DNA of 64,000 nucleotides from JAWRCU01 sp033542235 (GTDB lineage Bacteria > Pseudomonadota > Alphaproteobacteria > Rhizobiales > Rhizobiaceae): NCBI RefSeq assembly GCF_033542235.1, contig NZ_JAWRCU010000001.1, forward strand, positions 434,001-498,000. The letters are read 5' to 3'. This document shows positions 1-8,579 of this stretch, piece after piece. The stretch's first letter is position 1. Each line of letters opens with the position of its first letter. The notes under the pieces are model-generated. The model was not told the DNA's origin and did no database searches. It worked only from the letters and a program-made list of their open reading frames with translations. The translations under genes and the position numbers were made by a program.

Positions 1-1217
1 ACCACTTCCCCTATCGCCAGGTGGCGACGGCACGCGGCGTGCGGCGCTCGCCACTGCACGAGCACCTGAAGGGACGCGGCGCGGTGTTCGGCGAAGTGGC
101 CGGATGGGAACGCGCGAACTGGTTCGCACGCGAAGGACAGGAGCGCGAATACCGCTATTCCTGGAAGCGCCAGAACTGGTTCGAGAACCAGCGCGATGAG
201 CACCTGGCGGTCCGGAGCGGCGTCGGCATGTTCGACATGACCTCTTTCGGCAAGATCAGGGTCGAGGGCCGCGACGCCTGCTCGTTCCTGCAAAGGCTCT
301 GTGCAAACGATGTCGACGTGCCAGCCGGCCGCATCGTCTACACGCAGATGCTGAACGAACGCGGCGGAATAGAAAGCGACCTCACCGTGACGCGGCTATC
401 GGAGACCGCGTTCTTCCTGGTCGTGCCCGGCGCAACGCTGCAGCGCGACCTGGCGTGGCTGAGAAAGCATGTCGCCGATGAGTTCGTGGTCATCACCGAC
501 GTGACGGCCGCCGAAGCCGTGCTCTGCCTGATGGGGCCTAAGTCACGCGATGTGATCCGGCGTGTCAGCCCGAACGATTTCTCCAATGAAAATAATCCGT
601 TCGGAACATTCCAGAATATCGAGATCGGCTATGGCATCGCGCGAGCCCATCGGGTCACCTATGTCGGCGAGCTCGGCTGGGAGCTTTATGTTTCGACAGA
701 CCAGGCAGCCCATGTCTTCGAGGCGATCGAGGATGCCGGCGGAGATTTCGGCTTGAAGCTCTGCGGCCTGCATACGCTCGATTCCTGCCGCATAGAGAAG
801 GCGTTCCGCCATTTCGGCCACGACATCACCGACGAGGATCATGTGCTGGAGGCCGGCCTCGGCTTCGCCGTGAAGACAGCAAAGGGCGGTTTCATCGGCC
901 GCGACGCGGTGCTCAGGAAACGCGACGAAGGGTTGAAGGCACGGCTCGTGCAGTTTCGGCTGAAGCAGCCCGAGCCCCTGCTCTTCCACAACGAAGCGAT
1001 CGTGCGCGACGGCAGGATCGTCGGCACGATCACCTCGGGCAATTACGGCCACCAGCTCGGCGGCGCGATCGGCCTCGGCTACGTACCATGCCACGGCGAG
1101 AGCGAGACTGAGGTGCTCGGCTCATCCTACGCGATCGAGATCGCCGGCGAGCGCTATCCGGCGGAGGCATCGCTCAGACCGATGTATGATCCGAAGGCAG
1201 AACGGGTGAGGATGTAG
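1..1217 (+). CDS. FAD-dependent oxidoreductase, C-terminal GcvT/aminomethyltransferase half (partial, dimethylglycine/sarcosine dehydrogenase type)
   Basis: The frame is already open at base 3 (HFPYRQVATARG) and has no start, so only the C-terminal part of about 405 residues is inside the window. It matches the tetrahydrofolate-binding GcvT fold of dimethylglycine/sarcosine dehydrogenase-type flavoproteins. Landmarks are SPLHEHLKGRGAVFGE at the junction with the missing FAD domain, YVGELGWELY in the middle, and SGNYGHQLGGAIGLGYV near the end. Such enzymes demethylate N-methylated glycines and pass the one-carbon unit to folate. The stop at 1215-1217 is followed ten bases later by a hairpin repeat. 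The choice of dimethylglycine, sarcosine or another substrate cannot be made without the N-terminal half. Confidence 0.85.
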   Translation, partial: HFPYRQVATARGVRRSPLHEHLKGRGAVFGEVAGWERANWFAREGQEREYRYSWKRQNWFENQRDEHLAVRSGVGMFDMTSFGKIRVEGRDACSFLQRLCANDVDVPAGRIVYTQMLNERGGIESDLTVTRLSETAFFLVVPGATLQRDLAWLRKHVADEFVVITDVTAAEAVLCLMGPKSRDVIRRVSPNDFSNENNPFGTFQNIEIGYGIARAHRVTYVGELGWELYVSTDQAAHVFEAIEDAGGDFGLKLCGLHTLDSCRIEKAFRHFGHDITDEDHVLEAGLGFAVKTAKGGFIGRDAVLRKRDEGLKARLVQFRLKQPEPLLFHNEAIVRDGRIVGTITSGNYGHQLGGAIGLGYVPCHGESETEVLGSSYAIEIAGERYPAEASLRPMYDPKAERVRM

Positions 1218-1226
1218 GCTCCTTCC

Positions 1227-1351
1227 CTTCTCCCCGTTCTATGGGGAGAAGGTGGCCCGAAGGGTCGGATGAGGGGCGGCGCCGACGTCTGACAGATTGG
1301 CGCTGCCCCTCATCTGCCTGCCGGCATCTTCTCCCCGTAAACGGGGAGAAG
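1227..1351. repeat. Intergenic palindromic repeat, family B
   Basis: Two short hairpins with the same stem (cttctcccc/ggggagaag; 1227-1251 and 1328-1351) flank an inner imperfect inverted repeat (gatgaggggc / gcccctcatc). The whole fills the gap between two convergent genes. There is no T-run, so it is not a textbook terminator, though it may end or protect both transcripts. It resembles the small interspersed palindromes of rhizobia; I cannot assign a published name. Confidence 0.6.
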
Positions 1352-1365
1352 AGGGCTAATCACGA

Positions 1366-1950
1366 TCAAAACGCCCCCACCATCCTGCGCACCTTCTCCA
1401 GAAACGCCGCCCTGCTCTCGGGCGTCGAGGTGTCCATCAGGTAATGCGCGACGAACAGCGTCTTGCAGCGCTTGGCGCAATTGGCGCGGATGCCGCGCAG
1501 GATGGTCTTGCGGCCGGGATGGCCCATGAGGAACAAGAGCCACCATGGCGCGCCGCAAGTCGTGATGGCGCCGACCTTCCTGATGTGCCTCATGAGCGGC
1601 GTGATCATGCCGCCCTTGCCGAGCGTGAAGGCAATATCCGTTGCCCAGACCCGGTCGAACCAGCCCTTCAGCATCGCCGGCAGGCCGTACCACCAGGTGG
1701 GGTACACGAACAGGATCGCCTCGGCCCATTTGAGGCGCTCGATATGCGGCGCGAGATTTGGATCTGCAGGCGCCTTCTGGTTGTAGCTGCGCCGCTCGTC
1801 GGCGGGCATGACGGGATCGAAGCGCTCGGCGTAGAGGTCGATCAGCCGCGTCTCATCGCCTCTTGCACGGAGAGCCTCGATGACCGTGTCGCGTATCGCT
1901 GCACAAAAGCTCTCAGGCACTGGATGGCAATAGACGACCAGAACACGCAT
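1366..1950 (-). CDS. NAD(P)H dehydrogenase (quinone)/flavodoxin-like oxidoreductase, copy 1
   Basis: A protein of 194 residues with a flavodoxin-like fold of the KefF/MdaB/NQO type. It begins MRVLVVYCHPVPESF, the FMN/FAD phosphate-binding loop, has FVYPTWWYGLPAMLKGWFDR (residues about 78-97), the family signature, and TTCGAPWW after strand 4. Family members reduce quinones or related electrophiles by two electrons in the cytoplasm. ATG at 1950 overlaps the stop of the upstream paralogue (TGATG); a TTG one codon earlier is also possible. The two genes are therefore probably translationally coupled, and they close the operon-like minus-strand series starting with the ABC transporter genes. Confidence 0.8.
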   Translation of the reverse strand: MRVLVVYCHPVPESFCAAIRDTVIEALRARGDETRLIDLYAERFDPVMPADERRSYNQKAPADPNLAPHIERLKWAEAILFVYPTWWYGLPAMLKGWFDRVWATDIAFTLGKGGMITPLMRHIRKVGAITTCGAPWWLLFLMGHPGRKTILRGIRANCAKRCKTLFVAHYLMDTSTPESRAAFLEKVRRMVGAF

Positions 1951-2531
1951 CAAAAGGCGTCCATCGCCGCCTTCACCTTGGCCATGAAAGCCGTTCGCTT
2001 CCGGTCCGTCGAACGGTTCATATCATAATGCGCGAGATATTTTACCGGTGCCCCGGGCTTCACCGTCGCGCGGAGCATGCGATTGATGATCATGCGTGGC
2101 GGATCGCCCATTATGACGGCCCGAAGGCGGCTGCCGCCATAGGTGGTCACGGCAGCGACTTTGACCACGTTGTGAAGCATCGGGCGTGACTTGCCGTTGA
2201 CCATCTTAAACGAAACGCCAGGCAGGAACACGCGGTCGAAATAGCCCTTGAGAATGGCCGGAAAGCCGTAATTCCAGACCGGATAGGAAAGCACCAGCGC
2301 ATCGGCTCTGCGCACGCGCTCGACATATGCTCCGACACAACCGACATTGTCGGGGACGTCATGATAGGCGAGCCGCTCGGCCCGCGTCAGGCGCGGATCG
2401 AAATCCTCGGCATAGAGATCGCAGTCATCGACTGTGTGGCCCCTGGCCGTCAGACGTTCGACGATCAGCTGGTGCAGCCTGCCGTTGAAGCTCGATTCGA
2501 CAGGATGGGCGTAGAGGACCAGGACGTTCAC
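1950..2531 (-). CDS. NAD(P)H dehydrogenase (quinone)/flavodoxin-like oxidoreductase, copy 2
   Basis: A protein of 193 residues, paralogous to the gene immediately downstream. It begins MNVLVLYAHPVESSFNGRLH and has SYPVWNYGFPAILKGYFDR (about residues 80-98), the same flavodoxin-like quinone reductase signature. A tandem pair of such genes is unusual and suggests either duplication or a two-subunit enzyme, but nothing in the sequence separates these. The stop overlaps the next start. Upstream lies the GlcD-like FAD oxidase gene 52 bases away on the same strand. Confidence 0.8.
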   Translation of the reverse strand: MNVLVLYAHPVESSFNGRLHQLIVERLTARGHTVDDCDLYAEDFDPRLTRAERLAYHDVPDNVGCVGAYVERVRRADALVLSYPVWNYGFPAILKGYFDRVFLPGVSFKMVNGKSRPMLHNVVKVAAVTTYGGSRLRAVIMGDPPRMIINRMLRATVKPGAPVKYLAHYDMNRSTDRKRTAFMAKVKAAMDAF

Positions 2532-2583
2532 GGAACGCCCCGAAGGGACATAGCCCTTTGCAGAATGAGCAGCGCAGCCATCC

Positions 2584-3984
2584 TCAGCTCGCCCTCTGCA
2601 GCCCTTTGAACAGGAAGGGCTTGCTCGTCCGGTAGTCGTAGTCCGGATTCTCCCAGGCGATCATCTTGCCGGGGTTAAGCAGTCCTCGCGGGTCGACCTC
2701 GCGCTTGAAGGCGAGCTGCACCTCGTCAGTCTGCTTCATGCCGCCTTCTTCGAGCGTGTAGCGGTGCGGGTTGAAGATCCAGCAGCCATTGTCCTCATGA
2801 ATACGGATGATCTCGTCGAGCCGCTCCTCGGTCGTGTAACGCACCAGCGGCAGGCCGGCTGTGCCGATCGCTCCGTCGAATCGGATATATTCGACATGCC
2901 CCGGCAGCTCATCGCCGAAGCGCTTCGCCATCGCCATGATGTAGTCGACGTGATCGGGAGACGGATAGCGCACCTGCAGATAGGTAATGGTCGGGTCGAC
3001 GCGCAGTGCACGAAGTGTCGTGTGGTTCCAGGCGAGCTCGTACGCCGGCGGCAGCCCCTTCAGATCGGGTTCCTTATCGGCGCGGAAGACGATCTCGCCT
3101 TTGCTTCGCGAGGTGAAGGCGAGGAAGGCGTCGATCGCGTGCGGGGCGATCATGCACACCACGATGCTCTGCTCGCGGCGGAAATACTTCTGGTGCCGCT
3201 TGAAATAGTCGTAAGGAATCGGCGCGGCGATAGGTGTGATGAGCTTGGCGAGGATGCCGTCCTGGACGGCCAGGTCGTTTCCGAAACGAACGGCTTCCTC
3301 GAAACCATCGAAGCCGACAATGACATCGACCCAGTCATAGGAGGCCGTCAGCGGCATTTCGACTTCGGTGATGATGCCGTTGGTGCCGTAGGCGTGCATG
3401 ACCTTCAGCACGTCCTCGCCGGTAAGCTCCATCACCTTGGGCTCGGCTTCCATAGTGACGATCCTGAGCCGAATGACGTTGCCAAGGTCGCGCAGGCCAC
3501 CCCAGCGGATCGAGCCCACACCGCCCGAACCGCCGGCGACGAAGCCGCCGATCGAGGCAGTGTTATAGGTCGAGGGCGACATCCTGAGCTCCTGGCCCGA
3601 ATGCGCGCGCGTCTCGCGGTCAATCTGGGCAAGCACTGCCCCGGCCTGCGCAACGACCCGGCCCGGCCTGATCGACTTGACGGCGTTCATCTCGGCGAGC
3701 GACAGCACCACGCCGCCAGACAGCGGCATCGCCTGGCCGTAATTTCCCGTTCCCGTGCCGCGCGGTGTCACCGGCACGCCGTGCCGGTGACACGCAGCGA
3801 GCACGCGGATCACTTCCTCGTCGCTCTTCGGAGAGACGATCGCATCACCCTTCACATGGTCGAGCTGGCGCTTCAGGATCGGGCTGTACCAATAGAAGTC
3901 GCGGCTCTTCTGCTGAACGATCGCCGGATGGTCCTCGAGCTTGATTCCGTCCAGGTCGCGCTTCAGGCCGGAAATATCCATCAT
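2584..3984 (-). CDS. FAD-binding oxidase, glycolate oxidase GlcD/D-2-hydroxyacid dehydrogenase-like
   Basis: A 466-residue member of the PCMH/vanillyl-alcohol oxidase superfamily. The FAD-binding half is visible as VPVTPRGTGTGNYGQAMPL (about residues 51-69) and SIGGFVAGGSGGVGSIRWG (about 125-143), and the C-terminal substrate domain ends with the typical DPRGLLNPGKMI. Family members oxidise 2-hydroxyacids or alcohols with FAD. The start overlaps the stop of the amidohydrolase gene (TAATG), so the two are co-translated. That points to a pathway in which hydrolysis/deamination is followed by oxidation. The actual substrate is not known. Confidence 0.8.
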   Translation of the reverse strand: MMDISGLKRDLDGIKLEDHPAIVQQKSRDFYWYSPILKRQLDHVKGDAIVSPKSDEEVIRVLAACHRHGVPVTPRGTGTGNYGQAMPLSGGVVLSLAEMNAVKSIRPGRVVAQAGAVLAQIDRETRAHSGQELRMSPSTYNTASIGGFVAGGSGGVGSIRWGGLRDLGNVIRLRIVTMEAEPKVMELTGEDVLKVMHAYGTNGIITEVEMPLTASYDWVDVIVGFDGFEEAVRFGNDLAVQDGILAKLITPIAAPIPYDYFKRHQKYFRREQSIVVCMIAPHAIDAFLAFTSRSKGEIVFRADKEPDLKGLPPAYELAWNHTTLRALRVDPTITYLQVRYPSPDHVDYIMAMAKRFGDELPGHVEYIRFDGAIGTAGLPLVRYTTEERLDEIIRIHEDNGCWIFNPHRYTLEEGGMKQTDEVQLAFKREVDPRGLLNPGKMIAWENPDYDYRTSKPFLFKGLQRAS

Positions 3985-5294
3985 TACCCCATCAAATCAT
4001 CAAGTTCGGCGTAGTCCGGGATTGCCCGTTCGATCGCCTTGCCGTCGCGCACCACGATCCGGTCCTGTTCCGGACGCGACAGCAGTTCGGTCCAGCTCCG
4101 GCCTTTGAAAATCACCAGGTCGGCAGAACCGCCGGCGACCAATCTTCCGGCGTCCTGTAACCGAATGATGTCGGCGGGTGTTGCGGCAACCGCCTTCGGC
4201 CATTCGCCGACCGGATGGTCGAAATGCAGGATGCGCGTCGCCATGCGGTAGACTTCCAGCATGTCGAGGTCGCCGTAGGCGTAGAACGGGTCGCGAGTAT
4301 TATCGGAGGCCACCGCGACCGGAATGCCGCGCGCCTGCATCTCGTGCACCAGTGTGACACCGCGCCAGCGCGGGGTCGTGCCGTCGTGACGCCGGTCCTG
4401 CAGGTAAAGGTTGCACATCGGCAGAGAGACGACCGCAAGGCCGGCGCGCGCGACCAGATCGAGCGTCTGCAGCACCTCGCTGTCGGGCTGGCGGGCAAGC
4501 GAGCAGCAGTGGCCGACGAGGATCTTGCCCTGGAATCTGTGGCGAAGCGCAGCCTCGGCGATCTTTCTGAGCGACATCGCGCCAATGTCGGCCGTCTCGT
4601 CGGCATGAAAGTCGAGATCGAGGCCGAGCTCGACGGCATGCACGAACAGGCCGTCGAGGAGCTCGTCGAGATCCGGCACCATATAGGTGACGGCGCCAAG
4701 CACGCCGCCCGCGTCAGCGACGCGTCTCACAAGCGATTCGAGCCAGACCGCATCGCGTCCGGCGTCGATGCCGTACAGGCAGGCGGCCTGCAATTCGATG
4801 CGCCCCTGCCAGCGGGCCCGCATCTCCTGGAATACGGGCCAGGAGGTCGCCTCTTGCGGGGCAACGGAGTCGAGATGCGTCCTGATCGCCTTGGTGCCAT
4901 GGGCGTAAGCCGAGCGCAGCGCGAAATCCATGCGGCGGGCAACGTCGACGGCGTTCCAATTATGCACGCGGTCTTCGCCCGTGGCGGCGAGCGCGCCCGG
5001 GAACGAGCCGTCCGGATTGCGTTTGCGCGGCCAGATATGCCCCTTGTCGATATGCGTATGGCAATCGACGAAGGCCGGCAACACGATGCGACCGGCAAGG
5101 TCCAGGGCGTCGGATGGCCGTGGGCCGTGGCGCCGGGCAATCGCCGTGATCTTGCCGTCCGCGATCGCGATATCGGCGAGCGTGAAGCCATCCTCGTCGA
5201 AACCGTCGGCAAGGTCCGGGGTCAGCGATCGATGTACGCGGGCGTTGGCGAGGGTGTAGGGGCCGGAGGGGGGGATGACGATGTTTGTGGTCAT
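3984..5294 (-). CDS. Amidohydrolase-family deaminase, cytosine deaminase-like
   Basis: A 436-residue metal-dependent hydrolase of the cytosine deaminase/N-isopropylammelide hydrolase branch. Visible metal and catalytic motifs are the HxH of CHTHIDKGH (about residue 100), FHADE (H and E), VGHCCSL and ASDNTRDPF, the conserved Asp. The C-terminal beta-sandwich GGSADLVIFKG is present. The start chosen is ATG at 5294. The frame stays open another 50 codons into the adjacent palindromic repeat, but that part looks like translated repeat (NLPPCGGDVRQDRGG), not enzyme. It is followed by the FAD oxidase and preceded, beyond the repeat, by the ABC transporter. Predicted role: deamination of an imported N-heterocycle. 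Confidence 0.82.
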   Translation of the reverse strand: MTTNIVIPPSGPYTLANARVHRSLTPDLADGFDEDGFTLADIAIADGKITAIARRHGPRPSDALDLAGRIVLPAFVDCHTHIDKGHIWPRKRNPDGSFPGALAATGEDRVHNWNAVDVARRMDFALRSAYAHGTKAIRTHLDSVAPQEATSWPVFQEMRARWQGRIELQAACLYGIDAGRDAVWLESLVRRVADAGGVLGAVTYMVPDLDELLDGLFVHAVELGLDLDFHADETADIGAMSLRKIAEAALRHRFQGKILVGHCCSLARQPDSEVLQTLDLVARAGLAVVSLPMCNLYLQDRRHDGTTPRWRGVTLVHEMQARGIPVAVASDNTRDPFYAYGDLDMLEVYRMATRILHFDHPVGEWPKAVAATPADIIRLQDAGRLVAGGSADLVIFKGRSWTELLSRPEQDRIVVRDGKAIERAIPDYAELDDLMG

Positions 5295-5333
5295 GCGCGT
5301 CGCCCAAAAGCGGATATGTCGCGTTCCTTCGCG

Positions 5334-5487
5334 CCCCCCTCTGTCCTGCCGGACATCTCCCCCACAAGGGGGGAGATTGGACGGCCGCTTGGGTTTCGCC
5401 AATCGCCAACGTGGGAGACTGGCGAAACCCAAGGTGACAGCCAATCTCCCCCCTTGTGGGGGAGATGTCCGGCAGGACAGAGGGGGG
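5334..5487. repeat. Palindromic repeat, family A, copy 1 (intergenic, perfect 47-bp arms)
   Basis: Arms 5334-5380 and 5441-5487 are perfect reverse complements over 47 bases, separated by a 60-base centre. The centre contains a second inverted repeat (cttgggtttcgcca / tggcgaaacccaag). The arms have no stop codon in any of six frames. The same arm sequence recurs at 13822, 19598, 22369 and 30675. Here it lies between the amidohydrolase gene and the ABC permease gene of the same strand, where it would form a very stable RNA hairpin. Confidence 0.93.
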
Positions 5488-5535
5488 CAACGAAGGGCAC
5501 CGCCCTCGCGGCAATATTCGTCGAGCTCTTCGCCA

Positions 5536-6393
5536 CTACCGCTCCTGCTTCAGCGCGCTCTCATGCCAGCGCCTCAGGATCAGATGCGAGATCAGGCTCA
5601 GCACCAGAAAGATCACGATGCCGGTGATGGAGATCAGGATCAGTGCCGCAAAAAGCCGTGGCGCATTGAGCCGATAGCCGGCCTCGATGATGCGCGAAGC
5701 CAGGCCTGACGACTGCCCTTGCGCGCCGGCGACGAACTCAGCGACCACTGCGCCGATCAGCGAGAGCCCGCCCGCGATCTTCAGTCCGCCCAGGAAGTAG
5801 GGCATCGCCGCGGGCAGCCTCAGATGCCAGAGCTGCTGCCAGCGGCTTGCCTTATTGAGTTTGAAGAGATCCAGCAGGTTGCGGTCGACGGAATTCAGGC
5901 CGAGCGTCGTGTTGGAGAGGATCGGAAAGAAGGCGACGATCCACGCGCACAGCAGAAGCTTCGCCGTCTGGTTGTTCACATAGATGTTGATCAGCGGGAA
6001 GATTGCGACGATCGGCGTGACCTGCAGCACGATCGCGAAGGGAAAGAACGACATCTCCACCCATTTCGACTGGGCAAACAGCACGGCCAGCCCCACCCCG
6101 CCGATCACGGCAAGCAGCAAGCCGAGGAAGGTGATGCGTAGCGTGAAGAGCAGCGAGCCGAAGAGCAGCGCCGCGTCAGTCCAAAGCGTTTGCAGCACGA
6201 CGCCCGGCCGCGGCAATATGTATTGCGGGATCTCGTTCCAGACGCAGACGCGATCCCATAGTCCGATCGCCGCGATCATGATCAGCATCGGCAATACCCA
6301 TTTGCCGATGCGCTCGATCCGCTCGGCCCGCATGCGGCGGGCTTCTTCCGGGTCGAGTATGGCTGCCGGAGCCCTTTCCTCAACGGCTGCCAT
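5536..6393 (-). CDS. ABC transporter permease, SsuC/TauC/ThiX type
   Basis: A 285-residue inner-membrane protein with about six hydrophobic segments and the BPD_transp_1 fold. It begins after a charged stretch with GKWVLPMLIMIAAIGLWD and carries the EAA-loop region around GGLKIAGGLSLIGAVVAEFV (about residues 200-220). It should form the channel for the ATPase and binding protein encoded just upstream; its start overlaps the ATPase gene by 14 bases. The closest functional classes are nitrate/sulfonate/taurine and thiamine-precursor (HMP) importers. Confidence 0.88.
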   Translation of the reverse strand: MAAVEERAPAAILDPEEARRMRAERIERIGKWVLPMLIMIAAIGLWDRVCVWNEIPQYILPRPGVVLQTLWTDAALLFGSLLFTLRITFLGLLLAVIGGVGLAVLFAQSKWVEMSFFPFAIVLQVTPIVAIFPLINIYVNNQTAKLLLCAWIVAFFPILSNTTLGLNSVDRNLLDLFKLNKASRWQQLWHLRLPAAMPYFLGGLKIAGGLSLIGAVVAEFVAGAQGQSSGLASRIIEAGYRLNAPRLFAALILISITGIVIFLVLSLISHLILRRWHESALKQER

Positions 6394-7210
6394 TGCTTAC
6401 GCCCGAAGTTGCGCTGATTGCATGCATCAGCACGTCCGATGTCTTGCGGCAGAGCGCGGCATATTCCGGCGAAGTGCGGAAGGCCTCGTCGCGCGGATAG
6501 GACGCATCGACCACGACCTCTTCATAAACCCGGCCGGGTCGTGCGGCCATGACGACGATGCGGTTCGACAGGAACACGCTCTCGAACACGCTGTGCGTGA
6601 CGAAGATCACGGTGAAGCGCTGTTCCTGCCAGAGCTCGAGAAGATCGTCGTTGAGCTTGAAGCGGGTGATCTCGTCGAGCGCGGCGAAGGGCTCGTCCAT
6701 CAGGAGCACACGCGGCCTGGTTACCAGTCCCCGGGCGATCGAAACGCGCATCTTCATGCCGCCCGACAGCTCGCGCGGCACGGCGTTTTCGAAGCCGGTG
6801 AGATGAACACGCTCGAGGAGCTCGCTCACCGCGGCCGCCGCCTCCTTGCGAGAGATACCTCTGAGCCTGAGCGGCAGCCAGACATTGTCGAACACGCTCG
6901 CCCAGGGCAGCAGCGTCGGCTCCTGGAACACAAAGCCGATGTGGTCGTCTCCGAGCGGCCTGTTCCATTCGAGCATGCCCAAAGTCGGTATCGACAGGCC
7001 GGCGATCAATCTCAATGCCGTCGATTTACCGCAACCAGACGGCCCAAGAAGGCTGACGAAATCGCCTTGCCGGATCGTCATGTTGACGCGATCGAGCGCG
7101 GTGACGCCGTTGGAGAACGTCTTGCCGACATCGCGCAGCCTCAGGAGAGCCTGCCCGACCCCGTCGTTCCGCTCCGGCATCAGCGTGTTGGTCTGCTGAA
7201 GCACGGACAA
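6380..7210 (-). CDS. ABC transporter ATP-binding protein, SsuB/TauB/ThiZ type
   Basis: A 276-residue ATPase. Walker A is GPSGCGKST (about residues 56-64), followed by the Q-loop in FVFQEPTLLPW, the signature LSGGMKMRVSIARGL, Walker B VLLMDEPFAALDE, and the H-loop VTHSVFE. It energises the importer formed with the permease (14-base overlap) and the NMT1-type binding protein (six bases upstream). The start at 7210 gives a normal family length. Confidence 0.92.
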   Translation of the reverse strand: MSVLQQTNTLMPERNDGVGQALLRLRDVGKTFSNGVTALDRVNMTIRQGDFVSLLGPSGCGKSTALRLIAGLSIPTLGMLEWNRPLGDDHIGFVFQEPTLLPWASVFDNVWLPLRLRGISRKEAAAAVSELLERVHLTGFENAVPRELSGGMKMRVSIARGLVTRPRVLLMDEPFAALDEITRFKLNDDLLELWQEQRFTVIFVTHSVFESVFLSNRIVVMAARPGRVYEEVVVDASYPRDEAFRTSPEYAALCRKTSDVLMHAISATSGVSNGSR

Positions 7211-7216
7211 ACTATC

Positions 7217-8221
7217 TTATTTCTTCAGCTCCAGCCCGACGCCTTTGTTCACGAAGTCGAGCGTATAGGCTTTCTTGATGTCGATGCCGGCCGGCACCAC
7301 CTTGGCCCTCACCATCTTGTCGTAGAAATCCTGGATGCGCGCGTCGGTCATGGCGCCGATGCCCAGCTTCTCCGTGTCGCCGGAATCGGCGATCCCATAA
7401 TCCTTGAGCTGCTTGATCGAGAAGGCAATCTGCTCGTCGGTCATGTCGGGATTGTCCTTCTTGATCAGCTCGTTGGCGGCCTTGTTGTCGCCGTAGAGGT
7501 AATTGTACCAGCCCTTGGCCGAGCCTTCGACGAAGCACTTCACCACCTCGGGCCGCTTGTCGATCGTGTCCTGCATGGTCTCGATCGTCGTCGCATAGGT
7601 GCTGAAGCCGTTATCGGCGAGCAGGAACACGTTCGGCTTGAAGCCGCCCTGCTTCTCGACGGCAAAGGGCTCCGACGTGACATAGCCCTGCTGGATCGAC
7701 TTCTTGTTCGCAATGAAAGGAGCCGGGTTGAACGTATAGGGCACGCGCTTGGAGACGTCGAAGCCGTGGTCGGCAGCGAGCCACAGCAGAAAGGTCTGCG
7801 CGCCCTCGTCGCCGACGATGTATTGCTCCGCATTCTTCAAATCCTCGAACTTGTCGAGCCCCTCGCCGGGGTGAGACAAGAGCACCTGCGGCTCCTTCTG
7901 GAAATCGGCAGCGACGACCTTCATCGGGATATTCTGCTGCACGGCGTCGAAGGCAGAGAGCAGATTGCCGCCCATGTAGAAGTCGATCTTACCGGCAAGC
8001 AGCATTGGCCGGCCGGATACCTGCGGGCCGCCCTGCATGATGGTGACGTCGAGGCCGCAGGCGGCATAGGTGCCGTCAGCCACCGCCTGATAGTAGCCGC
8101 CGTGCTCCGGCTCGGCGAGCCAGTTGGTTCCGAACGTGACCTTCTCATTGGCCGAAGCCACCGAGGCCGTGCCCGCGATGAGTGCCGCGACGGCCGCAGA
8201 AATGCTGAATTGCCTGATCAT
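7217..8221 (-). CDS. ABC transporter substrate-binding protein, NMT1/THI5-like
   Basis: A 334-residue periplasmic binding protein. The start chosen is ATG at 8221, which gives a clean signal peptide (MIRQFSISAAVAALIAGTASVASA). A start nine codons earlier would spoil it. The mature part has FGTNWLAEPEHGGYYQAVADG, the hallmark of the NMT1/THI5-like and SsuA/TauA family. THI5-like members bind pyrimidines such as hydroxymethylpyrimidine or their breakdown products. With the deaminase-like amidohydrolase nearby, a pyrimidine or related N-heterocycle is the favoured ligand, but this is inference. Confidence 0.87.
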   Translation of the reverse strand: MIRQFSISAAVAALIAGTASVASANEKVTFGTNWLAEPEHGGYYQAVADGTYAACGLDVTIMQGGPQVSGRPMLLAGKIDFYMGGNLLSAFDAVQQNIPMKVVAADFQKEPQVLLSHPGEGLDKFEDLKNAEQYIVGDEGAQTFLLWLAADHGFDVSKRVPYTFNPAPFIANKKSIQQGYVTSEPFAVEKQGGFKPNVFLLADNGFSTYATTIETMQDTIDKRPEVVKCFVEGSAKGWYNYLYGDNKAANELIKKDNPDMTDEQIAFSIKQLKDYGIADSGDTEKLGIGAMTDARIQDFYDKMVRAKVVPAGIDIKKAYTLDFVNKGVGLELKK

Positions 8222-8463
8222 GACCACCACCCTCTTTTTGCCGGGCACATCGTACCTCGGGCGTCCGAAACCAAGAGGACGAGAAGCAAGACGCGTGCCA
8301 TGGGCCTACACGCCTTTCGCCTCATCTCGCTCGTCATTCAGCTGCGGATCGGCTACCCGGCCCTGCCGCTACCTGCCGCATCGTGCCTATTTTTTAAACG
8401 CAAGTCCATCGTGATTGGAATCGGCGCACAGCGGTCATGAAGAGACCGCTAGCGAGCAATTAA

Positions 8464-8508
8464 GCAGGTTCCGCAAAAGTGTCCCACGGTTTTGCGTTGA
8501 GTACCTGC
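8464..8508. repeat. Degenerate rhizobial intergenic hairpin repeat
   Basis: Nested inverted repeat gcaggt/acctgc enclosing cgcaaaa/ttttgcg with gtgtcccacgg in the loop. It resembles the common Mesorhizobium intergenic unit of the form 'GGAAAAGTGTG...CGGTTTTCC', recalled from general knowledge and not from a search. It lies in the 358-base gap between the divergent binding-protein and ridA genes. The rest of that gap (8222-8463) shows no gene I can support and presumably carries the divergent promoters. Confidence 0.5.
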
Positions 8509-8520
8509 GGCAAGCAGAGG

Positions 8521-8568
8521 ACCCTAAGCAGGCATTCGTTGGACAGCGCACGAATGCCTGCTTAGGGT
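8521..8568 (+). promoter_or_regulatory. Strong hairpin just upstream of ridA-like start
   Basis: A perfect 19-base inverted repeat (arm accctaagcaggcattcgt at 8521-8539, partner at 8550-8568, ten-base loop) ends only 11 bases before the ATG at 8580. No Shine-Dalgarno sequence is obvious in the remaining bases. It may act as a terminator/attenuator, an operator, or an RNA element blocking ribosome access. It could also be a mobile-repeat remnant. Confidence 0.6.
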
Positions 8569-8579
8569 GCTGCGGCAAG

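Noticed and set aside
2764..4014. Plus-strand frame of 416 codons opposite the GlcD-like gene
   Set aside because: Composition and lack of motifs mark it as a mirror of the FAD oxidase gene.
5295..5444. N-terminal extension of the amidohydrolase by 50 residues
   Set aside because: It translates the right arm of palindromic repeat copy 1; the enzyme domain begins after ATG 5294. Kept only as an illustration of frame openness.
5984..8440. Plus-strand open frame of 818 codons opposite the ABC transporter genes
   Set aside because: It is antisense to three genes with clear ABC motifs, has no recognisable domain, and long antisense frames are expected in GC-rich DNA.
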